Shown in pieces: positions 1 through 5,969 of a stretch of DNA of 8,803 nucleotides (the first letter of the stretch is position 1; each line of letters starts with the position of its first letter). The notes beneath the pieces are model-generated. The model saw only the letters and a program-made list of their open reading frames with translations, was not told the DNA's origin and did not search any database. The stretch is taken from the NCBI GenBank assembly GCA_030599515.1, contig JAUVNV010000099.1, forward strand, positions 1 to 8,803, read 5' to 3'. The translations under genes and the position numbers were made by a program. This stretch comes from Acidimicrobiia bacterium (GTDB lineage: Bacteria > Actinomycetota > Acidimicrobiia > Spongiisociales > UBA5794).

Positions 1-1
1 C

Positions 2-277
2 GCCGATGACCTCTACGGTGCCGGCCCGGAGACGGCGCTGACGGTGGCTGCTCATTGCGGTAGGGATGCCGAACGCCTCATGCTTGTCGGTCACGAACCG
101 ACGTGGTCTCTCCTGGCGAAGCGGATCACCGGCGGACAGATCACGGTGAAGACGGCCACCGTTCTCGCGTTCGATCTCAACGCTGCGACGTGGACGAACG
201 TCGGGCAGGCGAACGGGTCACTCGCCTTCGCCCTGCATCCCCGCATGTTCGACGGCGGTGATTGGGGCCTCCCGTGA
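2..277 (+). CDS. SixA-like phosphohistidine phosphatase, C-terminal part (5' end outside window)
   Basis: This is the last 91 codons of a histidine phosphatase (phosphoglycerate-mutase-like) protein of the SixA type. The reading frame is open from the window edge. The visible signature is LMLVGHEP (His codon at 92-94) followed by ITGG. This matches the second catalytic-histidine block of SixA proteins, which read roughly VGHNP then LTGG. Family knowledge: SixA removes phosphate from phosphohistidine, for example on phosphotransfer domains. The first catalytic motif (RHG) must lie upstream of the window and cannot be checked. The stop codon overlaps the next gene by four bases (GTGA at 274-277), so the two genes are probably cotranscribed and translationally coupled. 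The partner is a threonine aldolase, which gives no clear hint of substrate. Assignment to the histidine phosphatase superfamily is firm; the SixA subfamily is likely. Confidence 0.8.
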   Translation, partial: ADDLYGAGPETALTVAAHCGRDAERLMLVGHEPTWSLLAKRITGGQITVKTATVLAFDLNAATWTNVGQANGSLAFALHPRMFDGGDWGLP

Positions 278-1308
278 TCGATCTCCGCTCCGACACCATC
301 ACGCGCCCTTCCGAGGAGATGAGAGCAGTGATGGCTTCGGCTCCCGTCGGAGACGACGTACTCGGCGACGACCCGACCGTCATCAGACTCGAGGAGCGAG
401 TCGCCGAACTCCTGGGCAAGGAGGACGCCGTCTACGTCCCATCCGGCACCATGGCGAATCAGATCGCCCTCCGGGTCCACACACGGCCCGGGGACCGGGT
501 CGTGATGGACGCCGAGTCGCACATCCGGGTGCACGAGAGCGGCGCTCCGGCTGCCCTTGCGGGTGTCACAATCGTTCCCCTCGAGACCGACCGGGGCATC
601 TTCACACCAGATCAGGTCGTCGAGGCGGCTCCCGGGCCATCGCCCGAGTTCCCGCCCGGGCTCTTCGATCCAACGACACTCGTCACGATGGAGAACACTC
701 ACAACGAAGCGGGTGGAACGGTATGGCTCCTCGAGTCGATGCGCGCGGTAAGCGACGTGGCGAGAGATCTCGGACTCGCCGTCCACCTCGACGGCGCCCG
801 ACTGTGGAACGCGACCACCGCAACCGGCATCGCTCTGGATCAGTACGCGTCCACCGCTGATACGGTGAACGTGTGCTTCTCGAAAGGCCTCGGCGCCCCT
901 ATCGGGTCGGCGCTCGTCGGACCTCGCGACGTCATCGATCGTGGGCGCTGGTACAAGAAGATGTACGGGGGCGGGTTCCGCCAGGCGGGGATCATCGCCG
1001 CTGGTGCTCTCTACGCCCTCGAGCACAATCGCGACCGCCTCGTCGACGACCACGCCAACGCCCGCCGATTCGCCGAGGCCGCTGCTGATCTCGGTGGCCT
1101 CACGGTCGACCTCGAATCGGTCCAGACGAACATCGTCTTCTTTGACGTGGCGGATGCTTCCCGATTCGCTGATCGACTCCGCTCCGCCGGTGTCGACACG
1201 CTTTCCCTTGCTCCAACCCGGATCCGCGCGGTGTTCCACCTCGACGTCTCGGATGCCGACACGACCCGAGCCATCGACATCCTTCGGGGAGTGGCCGCGA
1301 GTCGATAA
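274..1308 (+). CDS. ltaE: Low-specificity L-threonine aldolase
   Basis: A PLP-dependent fold-type I enzyme that cleaves L-threonine or L-allo-threonine to glycine and acetaldehyde in the cytoplasm. The protein of 344 residues opens with IDLRSDT, the classic family N-terminus. It has VPSGTMANQ (cofactor phosphate-binding region), the SHI..HE segment, HLDGARLWNA with the conserved Asp and Arg, and FSKGLGAPIGS, in which K204 should form the Schiff base with PLP. Length is close to E. coli LtaE (about 333). I chose GTG at 274 because it overlaps the upstream stop codon (GTGA) and places the conserved motif at residue 2. A TTG at 262 in the same frame would add only four non-conserved residues. 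There is only a weak G-rich stretch upstream, consistent with coupling to the phosphatase gene. A 408-codon open frame on the opposite strand is a codon-bias shadow. Function is well supported; preference between threonine stereoisomers cannot be read from sequence. Confidence 0.93.
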   Translation: MIDLRSDTITRPSEEMRAVMASAPVGDDVLGDDPTVIRLEERVAELLGKEDAVYVPSGTMANQIALRVHTRPGDRVVMDAESHIRVHESGAPAALAGVTIVPLETDRGIFTPDQVVEAAPGPSPEFPPGLFDPTTLVTMENTHNEAGGTVWLLESMRAVSDVARDLGLAVHLDGARLWNATTATGIALDQYASTADTVNVCFSKGLGAPIGSALVGPRDVIDRGRWYKKMYGGGFRQAGIIAAGALYALEHNRDRLVDDHANARRFAEAAADLGGLTVDLESVQTNIVFFDVADASRFADRLRSAGVDTLSLAPTRIRAVFHLDVSDADTTRAIDILRGVAASR

Positions 1309-1385
1309 CGGGGACATCGCCGCCAGAACACCGTGCCGGCAGAGCAGCTGCGCCGCCTACGAACTCAGGGTTCGCAGGTGCGTTG

Positions 1386-1841
1386 TTAGACGAGGGATGC
1401 AGTGACGACGGCCGCGACGGAGATCACGAGGGCCAGAACAACCATCACCACGACGAACGTGTTGGAGATACCTCCGTCTTCGAGCGGGTTCCGGATCGGT
1501 TTGACATCGGCCACGAGTTCGTCGAGGAAGTCTTCATCATCCTTCGGCAAGGCTCTCCGGGGTTGGGGACGCGATGTCACCGTCTCGGCCAACGGGATCG
1601 CCGACGTGCCGGCGAACTCCGACGGTGAATCGGGACGGAAGAGGATCGCCTCGCCACCGAGCGTCAGGTTGAAGCATCCGCCTTGCTCCGGAGCTATCGA
1701 GTAGTCACCGCGATCCCACGAGCCCAGCTGACTGTCACCGGACGTCAGCGTCACGCGCTCCGGATCGAGACTCAACGTTGCAGCGAGCCCACCTCCTGCG
1801 TCTCCCGGTAGCAGCAAGTCGCCGGTGAACGTCTTCGTCAT
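1386..1841 (-). CDS. Small tail-anchored protein of unknown function with N-terminal beta-rich domain
   Basis: I do not recognise this 151-residue protein as a named family. Residues 1 to about 85 look like a compact beta-strand domain: alternating hydrophobics, with GSWDRGDYSI, a Gly-Gly-Cys-Phe-Asn-Leu stretch and a LFRPDSP segment. Such patterns resemble short PH-like domains in actinobacterial hypothetical proteins. An acidic, proline-containing linker follows, then one strongly hydrophobic helix (about 128-150) at the very C-terminus. This suggests a tail-anchored protein with its domain facing the cytoplasm. The ATG start is well supported by GGAGG at 1846-1850, four bases upstream, one of the few clear Shine-Dalgarno sequences in this window. 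It lies 62 bases downstream of dnaE2 on the same strand but has its own likely -10 box, so membership of the dnaE2 transcript is uncertain. It faces ltaE convergently across 77 bases. The gene call is confident; any function is open. Confidence 0.8.
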   Translation of the reverse strand: MTKTFTGDLLLPGDAGGGLAATLSLDPERVTLTSGDSQLGSWDRGDYSIAPEQGGCFNLTLGGEAILFRPDSPSEFAGTSAIPLAETVTSRPQPRRALPKDDEDFLDELVADVKPIRNPLEDGGISNTFVVVMVVLALVISVAAVVTASLV

Positions 1842-1857
1842 CGATCCTCCAAAACTG

Positions 1858-1884
1858 ATTACAGGTTCTGCATCGGCAGGTCAC
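1858..1884 (-). promoter_or_regulatory. Candidate promoter of the tail-anchored protein gene
   Basis: On the minus strand TGTAAT (1863 to 1858) matches the -10 consensus at five of six positions. It would place the transcript start near 1851, just before GGAGG at 1846-1850 and the ATG at 1841. A GTGACC at 1884 to 1879 could be the -35 box, but the spacer is only 15 bases. The arrangement suggests a short conventional leader with a ribosome binding site, unlike the apparently leaderless genes elsewhere in the window. Confidence 0.4.
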
Positions 1885-1903
1885 CCCTGTGGAGTGAAGG
1901 TGT

Positions 1904-4900
1904 TCATCGGAAGTCCCGTGAACGGATACCGTCGACCGACCATTGAGCGAACCGGTGCGCAACAAAGTTCATGACCCCGTCGACGTACTCGACAGCTCCG
2001 TCGATCACAACTCCCACGGCCTTCCGGGCGACCTCATAGTGCGCCTCCCAGACCTGTGGGAGGACGACCACGTTGAGCAGACCCGTCTCGTCTTCGAGGT
2101 TCAGGAACCGAACACCACGGGCCGTCGATGGCCTCTGGCGGTGGGTGATGATTCCGCCGACGCGAGCACGAGTGCCGTGACGGTGCTCTTCGACGATCGT
2201 ACCGATCGGGAGGCATCCCCGGTCGTTCAGCATGTCTCGTACGAGGGAAACAGGATGCGTTGTCGAAATCCCGGTCGACCAGAGGTCGGCCTGCACGCGC
2301 TCTGCGCTGTTCATCTCGGGGAGCGATGGGATCTCACCGCCGGGTGGGAGCGACAGTCGGTCCGGGCCGAGCTCGACCAGCGTCCCCGCCGTCCACATCC
2401 CTTCCCGTCGGTCGAGACCGACCGGTGCGAATGCCCCGGATGCAGCAAGACTCTCGTAAGCATCGAGAGGGAGACCGGTTCGTTGCGCGAGGTCCTCCGG
2501 GGTGGTGAACATGCCTCCCGTCATGCGGGCAGCTTCGATTCGCGCGATCTCGGCCTCGCCCAGGTTCCGCACGTATCGGAGGCCGATCCTCAGAGCGACC
2601 GCGGGACGGACGGGATCATCCACCGGCCCTCTCCCCCGCCGCCACTCACCATCGAGATACCGGGCAACGTCGTTTCGATCGGTCTCGATCGGTTCGAGCG
2701 TGCAATCGGATGCCGAGGCGTTCACGTCGGGGACGAGGACGACGACGCCGTGGTGCTGAGCGTCCTGCACGAGCGAGTTCGGCGTGTAGAAGCCCATCGG
2801 TTGAGCGTTGAGCAGACCGGCGAAGAACTCCGTCGGCCAGTGGTACTTCAACCACGCGGCCGCGTAGACGATGTAGGCGAACGAGACGGAGTGGCTCTCC
2901 GGGAACCCGAACGACGCGAACCCCTGGAGCTTCTCCCAGATCTCATTCGCGGGAGCGCCCGTGATGCCGTTCGAGGCCATGCCGGAGAACACTTCAGCGT
3001 GGAGTCGATCCATCGCCTCCGATGCGCGCTTGTGAGTCATCGCCTGACGCAATCGATCGGACTGGCCGGGAGTGAACCCGGCGCAAACCCTCGCAAGCTC
3101 CATCAACTGCTCCTGGAATATCGGGACACCGAGGGTCTTCTTCAGGATCGGTTCGGCCGACGGGTGCGGATAGCGAACGGCTTCCTCCCCGTTCCTTCGT
3201 CGAAGGAACGGGTGCACGGACTGCCCTTGGATCGGTCCGGGTCGGATGAGCGCTACCTCGATCGCCAGGTCGTAGAAGGTCCTCGGCTTCAGCTTCGGGA
3301 GGGTCGCCATCTGTGCCCGGGACTCGATCTGGAAGATCCCGACGGTGTCCGCTCGGGTCATCAGGTCGTAGACAACGGGTTCCTGTGGGATGGTGGCGAG
3401 GTCGATGTCGATGCCGTGTGTCTCTGCGATGAGGTCGACGCTCAGGTGCATGCCGTTCAGCGCACCGAGCGCGAGCAGATCGAACTTGACGATCCCCATC
3501 GTTGCGCAGTCGTCCTTGTCCCATTGGAGAACGGAGCGATCCTCCATCCTCCCCCACTCCATCGGCACCGTCTCCCAGAGGGGTCGCCGGGCAACGACCA
3601 TGCCGCCCGAGTGGATACCGAGGTGGCGCGGGAACCCGTCGAGACGACGGCACACGTCGACGATGAGATCGCTGGTGAGTCCGTCTGGAAGATCGATGAC
3701 GTCACCGATCGCCCCGGGGTCACGGGTATCGAGATAGCGGGTGAGGCCGTTCACCTGAGCCTGGGTGAGGGCAAACGCCTTGCCGACGTCCTGGAGCACC
3801 GATCGAGCACGGTAGGTGATGACGTTGGCGACCATCGCGGCCCGCTCCCTCCCGTATCGTCGGTAGCAGTACTGGATGACCTCCTCGCGACGCTCGGCTT
3901 CGAAGTCGATGTCGATGTCCGGTGGCCGGCCGCGCTCGGAGGAGAGGAACCGTTCAAATGGGAGGTTCAACCGAATCGGGTCGACACGGGTCAACCCGAG
4001 GCACCGGCAGACCGCCGAGTCCGCTCCCGATCCCCGGATCTGGCAGTAGATGTCCCGTGACCGTGCGAACGTCACGATGTCCCACGCAACGAGGAAGAAC
4101 CCGGCAAAACCGAGCTCGGAGATCACCGACAGTTCGTGGTCCATCCTCCGGCGGGCGGCCGGATCCGCGCCTCCCGCCTTGCCGGGGTACACGGCTCGGG
4201 CGCCCTCGTCCACGAGGTATCTCAGATACTCGTTCTCGGTCGTGAATGCACCCGGCATCGGGAAATCGGGCAGTTCTGGAGCGAGGAGATCCAGGTCGAA
4301 GGCCAGGGACGCCGCAAGATCCGCGGCCCGATCGACCGCACCGGGATAGCGACGGAAGAGGACCGACATCTCAGCGGGGGACCGAAGATGTCGGAGATCA
4401 GTCGCCGGGCGGAATCCATCTGCAGTGTCGAGATCGCGTCGTCCCGCGATGGCGGCGAGGACCTCGGCGAGATCCGCGTCACGGCGATGGGCGTAGTGGG
4501 CGTTGTTCGTCGCGACGTACGGGATCTGAAGCCGGCGGGCCACCTCGAAGAGGAGGTCGTTGCGGGCGTCATCGTCCGGCATACCGTGGTGGGTGAGTTC
4601 GATGAAAAGACGACCTGGGAAGATCTCGCGCAGCCTCGCGGCGGCAGCCATCGCCTCCGTAAGGTCGCCGGCTTGTGCGGCGCGGGGAACAGCCCCGTTG
4701 CGGCATCCGGTCAGGGCGACGAGGCGCCCGTCGCGCGATGCGACGGCAAGATCGTCGTAGGAGTAGACCGGCCGGTCCTTCTCTCCGCGGAACTGGCCCC
4801 TGGTCACGAACCGGCTCAACGCCGCGTACCCCGACGGATCGGGAGCAAGAAGGACGAGATGATCCGAAGGAGGAAGATCAACCGGCTTACTCCCATGCAT

Positions 4901-5287
4901 CCGCTTCCTGGGCCGCCCCCCTGCGCCGTCGCTGCGCTCCTCCGCGTCCCCCCGTCCTTCGGCCGAGGGGACAGGATTGAATCCTGTTGTGTCGAGACCT
5001 GAACCGTCCCGCAGCGAGGCGGAGAGGCTCAAACCTGTCGCCTGTCGCCTGTCGTCCATCCCCTCCCCCTCTCTCGGCATCCCCACCTCGGATCCGTAGA
5101 CGATCGGGAGACCGACCTCGCGTGCGGCGACGTGTGTCTTCGCCGCACCTCGGAAGCCATCGTGATCGGTGACGGCGAGGGCTGTGTAGCCGAGTTCGGC
5201 GGCGCGGGCGACGAGATCGTCCGGGTGGGAAGCCCCGTCGAGGAAGCTGTAGTTCGTGTGTGCGTGGAGTTCCGCGTATCGTGCCAC
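1904..5287 (-). CDS. dnaE2: Error-prone DNA polymerase III alpha subunit DnaE2 (ImuC)
   Basis: The catalytic subunit of the damage-inducible mutasome that performs translesion synthesis, usually with ImuA' and ImuB. From N to C: PHP domain with HAH (H8, H10) and TDHDG (40-44); palm with PDIDIDFE (D457, D459, D461) and KFDLL (D603), the catalytic acidic residues; GIFQIESRAQMATLPKLKPR, RPGPIQG and GVPIFQEQ blocks that are near-diagnostic of DnaE2; then helix-hairpin-helix and an OB fold (about 1038-1110). The protein is 1127 residues, slightly longer than most DnaE2, because of a low-complexity insertion at about residues 74-140. I chose GTG at 5287 because it puts YAELHAH at residue 4 and lies six bases after a TACGAT -10 box. 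TTG at 5350 is possible but would begin upstream of the SOS box. The frame stays open to 5644, but that extension has no family similarity and overlaps plus-strand genes. Expected control is LexA repression through the box at 5301-5316. No imuA or imuB gene is adjacent. Confidence 0.95.
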   Translation of the reverse strand: MARYAELHAHTNYSFLDGASHPDDLVARAAELGYTALAVTDHDGFRGAAKTHVAAREVGLPIVYGSEVGMPREGEGMDDRRQATGLSLSASLRDGSGLDTTGFNPVPSAEGRGDAEERSDGAGGRPRKRMHGSKPVDLPPSDHLVLLAPDPSGYAALSRFVTRGQFRGEKDRPVYSYDDLAVASRDGRLVALTGCRNGAVPRAAQAGDLTEAMAAAARLREIFPGRLFIELTHHGMPDDDARNDLLFEVARRLQIPYVATNNAHYAHRRDADLAEVLAAIAGRRDLDTADGFRPATDLRHLRSPAEMSVLFRRYPGAVDRAADLAASLAFDLDLLAPELPDFPMPGAFTTENEYLRYLVDEGARAVYPGKAGGADPAARRRMDHELSVISELGFAGFFLVAWDIVTFARSRDIYCQIRGSGADSAVCRCLGLTRVDPIRLNLPFERFLSSERGRPPDIDIDFEAERREEVIQYCYRRYGRERAAMVANVITYRARSVLQDVGKAFALTQAQVNGLTRYLDTRDPGAIGDVIDLPDGLTSDLIVDVCRRLDGFPRHLGIHSGGMVVARRPLWETVPMEWGRMEDRSVLQWDKDDCATMGIVKFDLLALGALNGMHLSVDLIAETHGIDIDLATIPQEPVVYDLMTRADTVGIFQIESRAQMATLPKLKPRTFYDLAIEVALIRPGPIQGQSVHPFLRRRNGEEAVRYPHPSAEPILKKTLGVPIFQEQLMELARVCAGFTPGQSDRLRQAMTHKRASEAMDRLHAEVFSGMASNGITGAPANEIWEKLQGFASFGFPESHSVSFAYIVYAAAWLKYHWPTEFFAGLLNAQPMGFYTPNSLVQDAQHHGVVVLVPDVNASASDCTLEPIETDRNDVARYLDGEWRRGRGPVDDPVRPAVALRIGLRYVRNLGEAEIARIEAARMTGGMFTTPEDLAQRTGLPLDAYESLAASGAFAPVGLDRREGMWTAGTLVELGPDRLSLPPGGEIPSLPEMNSAERVQADLWSTGISTTHPVSLVRDMLNDRGCLPIGTIVEEHRHGTRARVGGIITHRQRPSTARGVRFLNLEDETGLLNVVVLPQVWEAHYEVARKAVGVVIDGAVEYVDGVMNFVAHRFAQWSVDGIRSRDFR
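4971..4987. repeat. Perfect 8-bp inverted repeat inside the dnaE2 insertion
   Basis: ACAGGATT, one base, then AATCCTGT. It sits near the centre of the low-complexity insertion and may be the core of a palindromic element. Confidence 0.7.
5034..5054. repeat. Three tandem copies of the heptamer CCTGTCG
   Basis: Three perfect adjacent copies of CCTGTCG. On the coding strand of dnaE2 they read CGACAGG three times and encode part of residues 78-85. Because 21 bases equal seven codons, the block keeps the frame. A change by one heptamer copy would shift the dnaE2 frame, so this is also a possible slippage site. Confidence 0.85.
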
Positions 5288-5293
5288 GAGCTC

Positions 5294-5322
5294 ATCGTAA
5301 TCGAACGTATGTTCGATGTTCG
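5294..5322 (-). promoter_or_regulatory. Candidate LexA-controlled dnaE2 promoter with leaderless start
   Basis: On the minus strand TACGAT (5299 to 5294) is a four-of-six -10 box with the key TA and final T. Six bases (GAGCTC) then separate it from the GTG start codon at 5287, the spacing expected when transcription begins on the first base of the start codon. A weak -35 (CGAACA, 5322 to 5317) lies 17 bases upstream. No Shine-Dalgarno sequence precedes the GTG. The SOS box occupies 16 of the 17 spacer bases, so bound LexA would block RNA polymerase directly. Confidence 0.6.
5301..5316. promoter_or_regulatory. SOS box (LexA operator)
   Basis: TCGAACGTATGTTCGA: the two half-sites TCGAAC and GTTCGA are perfect inverted copies separated by four bases. 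This fits the mycobacterial/actinobacterial LexA consensus TCGAAC-R-N-R-Y-GTTCGA on either strand. It lies 13 bases before the dnaE2 GTG and 38 bases before the GTG of the divergent small membrane gene. No second full box was seen in the window. Family knowledge: LexA cleavage after RecA activation releases such operators, and dnaE2 is a classic SOS target in mycobacteria. Confidence 0.9.
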
Positions 5323-5347
5323 CAGAGTCGCGGAAATGCGCAAGAAT
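5319..5347 (+). promoter_or_regulatory. Candidate promoter of the small membrane protein gene, adjacent to the SOS box
   Basis: TTCGCA (5319-5324) matches the -35 consensus at four of six positions. After a 17-base spacer, AAGAAT (5342-5347) matches the -10 at four of six. Seven bases later is GTG at 5355, again a leaderless spacing. The SOS box ends two bases upstream of the -35, so LexA could affect this promoter as well. The evidence is pattern-only. Confidence 0.4.
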
Positions 5348-5354
5348 CAAGTCC

Positions 5355-5558
5355 GTGGATGACGAACTCACCCCGGCGGAGCTCGAACAGATCCGGCGCC
5401 GACGCCTCGTTCGCGCTGTGATCGTGGTCGCCGTCGTTCTGGCCATGGTGGCGACGCTTCTCTTCCCCGTGATCGTCCGCATCGTCCAGGCGCCTCGCGC
5501 ACCCGACACCGTCATAGCGACGCGCGCGGATGTCCCATGGCGTACAATGAACTCATGA
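5355..5558 (+). CDS. Small single-pass membrane protein of unknown function
   Basis: A 67-residue protein that I do not recognise. It has an acidic start (DDELTPAELEQ), then a basic cluster RRRR at 14-17, a strongly hydrophobic helix at about 20-44, and a short tail. By the positive-inside rule the N-terminus should be cytoplasmic and the C-terminal 20 residues outside. GTG at 5355 is chosen because it begins the conserved-looking acidic segment and lies seven bases after a plausible -10 box. An in-frame ATG at 5316 overlaps the SOS box and would precede the promoter. The gene is divergent from dnaE2 across 67 bases. Its stop overlaps the ACT-protein start as ATGA (5555-5558), so the two are probably coupled. 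The hydrophobic helix and the overlap make this a real gene more likely than not. Small SOS-induced membrane proteins exist in other bacteria (for example division inhibitors), but no such role is shown here. Confidence 0.65.
   Translation: MDDELTPAELEQIRRRRLVRAVIVVAVVLAMVATLLFPVIVRIVQAPRAPDTVIATRADVPWRTMNS
5543..5548 (+). promoter_or_regulatory. Candidate -10 box for leaderless transcription of the ACT protein gene
   Basis: TACAAT matches the -10 consensus at five of six positions. Six bases (GAACTC) then precede the ATG at 5555, almost the same layout as dnaE2 (TACGAT, GAGCTC, GTG). It lies inside the 3' end of the small membrane gene. No recognisable -35 box is found at the usual distance, which is common in actinobacteria but weakens the call. 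Confidence 0.45.
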
Positions 5559-5932
5559 AGGAGTTCTCCGTCACCCTCGCGAACCAGCCGGGCCAACTCG
5601 CCACCCTCGCACGTCGCCTCTCGGATGCCGGAATCCACATCCAATCCCTCGCAGCGATCGGATCAGATGGAGAGAGCCTCGTTCGAATCATGACCGACAA
5701 CTCTGATGCAACCCGACGCGTGATGAGAGAAGCTGGGCTCCACTTCGAAGAGCGCCCGGTGCTCGACACCTTCCTGCCGGACGAGCCGGGAGCGCTCGCC
5801 GAAGTCGCTCAACGTCTCGCCGACGCAGGTGTCAACATCGACTCGATCTACCTCCTCCACTCGAACGCGGAGGGACTCCACTTCGCCGTCACCGTGGATG
5901 ATCCCCAGGCCGCTCGCGCCAATCTGGCCTGA
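5555..5932 (+). CDS. Tandem ACT-domain protein, likely amino-acid-binding regulator
   Basis: The protein has 125 residues made almost entirely of two ACT domains, about 1-66 and 68-125. They align with each other: NQPGQLATLARRLSDAGIHI (11-30) against DEPGALAEVAQRLADAGVNI (76-95), both with the Pro-Gly and Ala-Gly turn typical of the ligand-binding face. ACT domains bind amino acids and usually act as allosteric sensors on enzymes. Stand-alone tandem ACT proteins are thought to regulate amino-acid metabolism or transport, but the ligand and target cannot be read here. I take ATG at 5555, which forms ATGA with the upstream stop and follows a TACAAT box by six bases. An in-frame ATG at 5537 would add six residues not needed by the fold. 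There is no Shine-Dalgarno sequence before 5555, so coupling or leaderless translation is likely. It converges with the next minus-strand gene across 37 bases. Confidence 0.88.
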   Translation: MKEFSVTLANQPGQLATLARRLSDAGIHIQSLAAIGSDGESLVRIMTDNSDATRRVMREAGLHFEERPVLDTFLPDEPGALAEVAQRLADAGVNIDSIYLLHSNAEGLHFAVTVDDPQAARANLA

Positions 5933-5969
5933 ACGCCGACGATTCGTTGGATGCCCGACTCGTCGACGA

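Larger units (their letters stand above)
4866..5083. repeat. Repeat-like in-frame insertion within the PHP domain of dnaE2
   Basis: Between GSEV (V68) and DHLVLL (H143) of DnaE2 lie 74 residues, where relatives such as the mycobacterial enzyme have, from memory, roughly 20. The extra part is rich in Gly, Ser, Asp and Arg with no predicted fold. Its DNA looks repeat-like. It has three perfect tandem copies of CCTGTCG (5034-5054), a perfect 8-bp inverted repeat ACAGGATT/AATCCTGT with one base between (4971-4987), two C6 runs (4916-4921, 4948-4953), and TCGCTGCG at 4928-4935 recurring inverted in the GCAGCGA at 5011-5017. The frame is kept. I infer insertion of a small dispersed palindromic element; boundaries are approximate. 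Confidence 0.55.

Noticed and set aside
91..1317. A 408-codon open frame on the minus strand, antisense to the threonine aldolase and SixA genes
   Set aside because: It is the shadow of ltaE; no recognisable domain.
1360..1374. CGAAC-N5-GTTCG inverted repeat between the convergent genes, as an SOS box or terminator
   Set aside because: The spacing is five, not four, and the outer bases do not match the LexA consensus. The stem is only 5 bp with no T tract.
1943..4060. A 705-codon open frame on the plus strand, antisense to dnaE2
   Set aside because: It lies wholly within dnaE2, whose strand carries unmistakable polymerase motifs. The antisense translation is rich in Arg, Asp, Val and His without domain patterns, as expected from codon bias in GC-rich DNA.
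5288..5644. N-terminal extension of dnaE2 to 5644
   Set aside because: The added residues are low-complexity, overlap two plus-strand genes and the SOS box, and have no counterpart in DnaE2 proteins.
5936..5950. CCGACG/CGTTGG hairpin as a terminator between the ACT and Trp-rich genes
   Set aside because: Six pairs including one G-U, a three-base loop and no T run; too weak to call.
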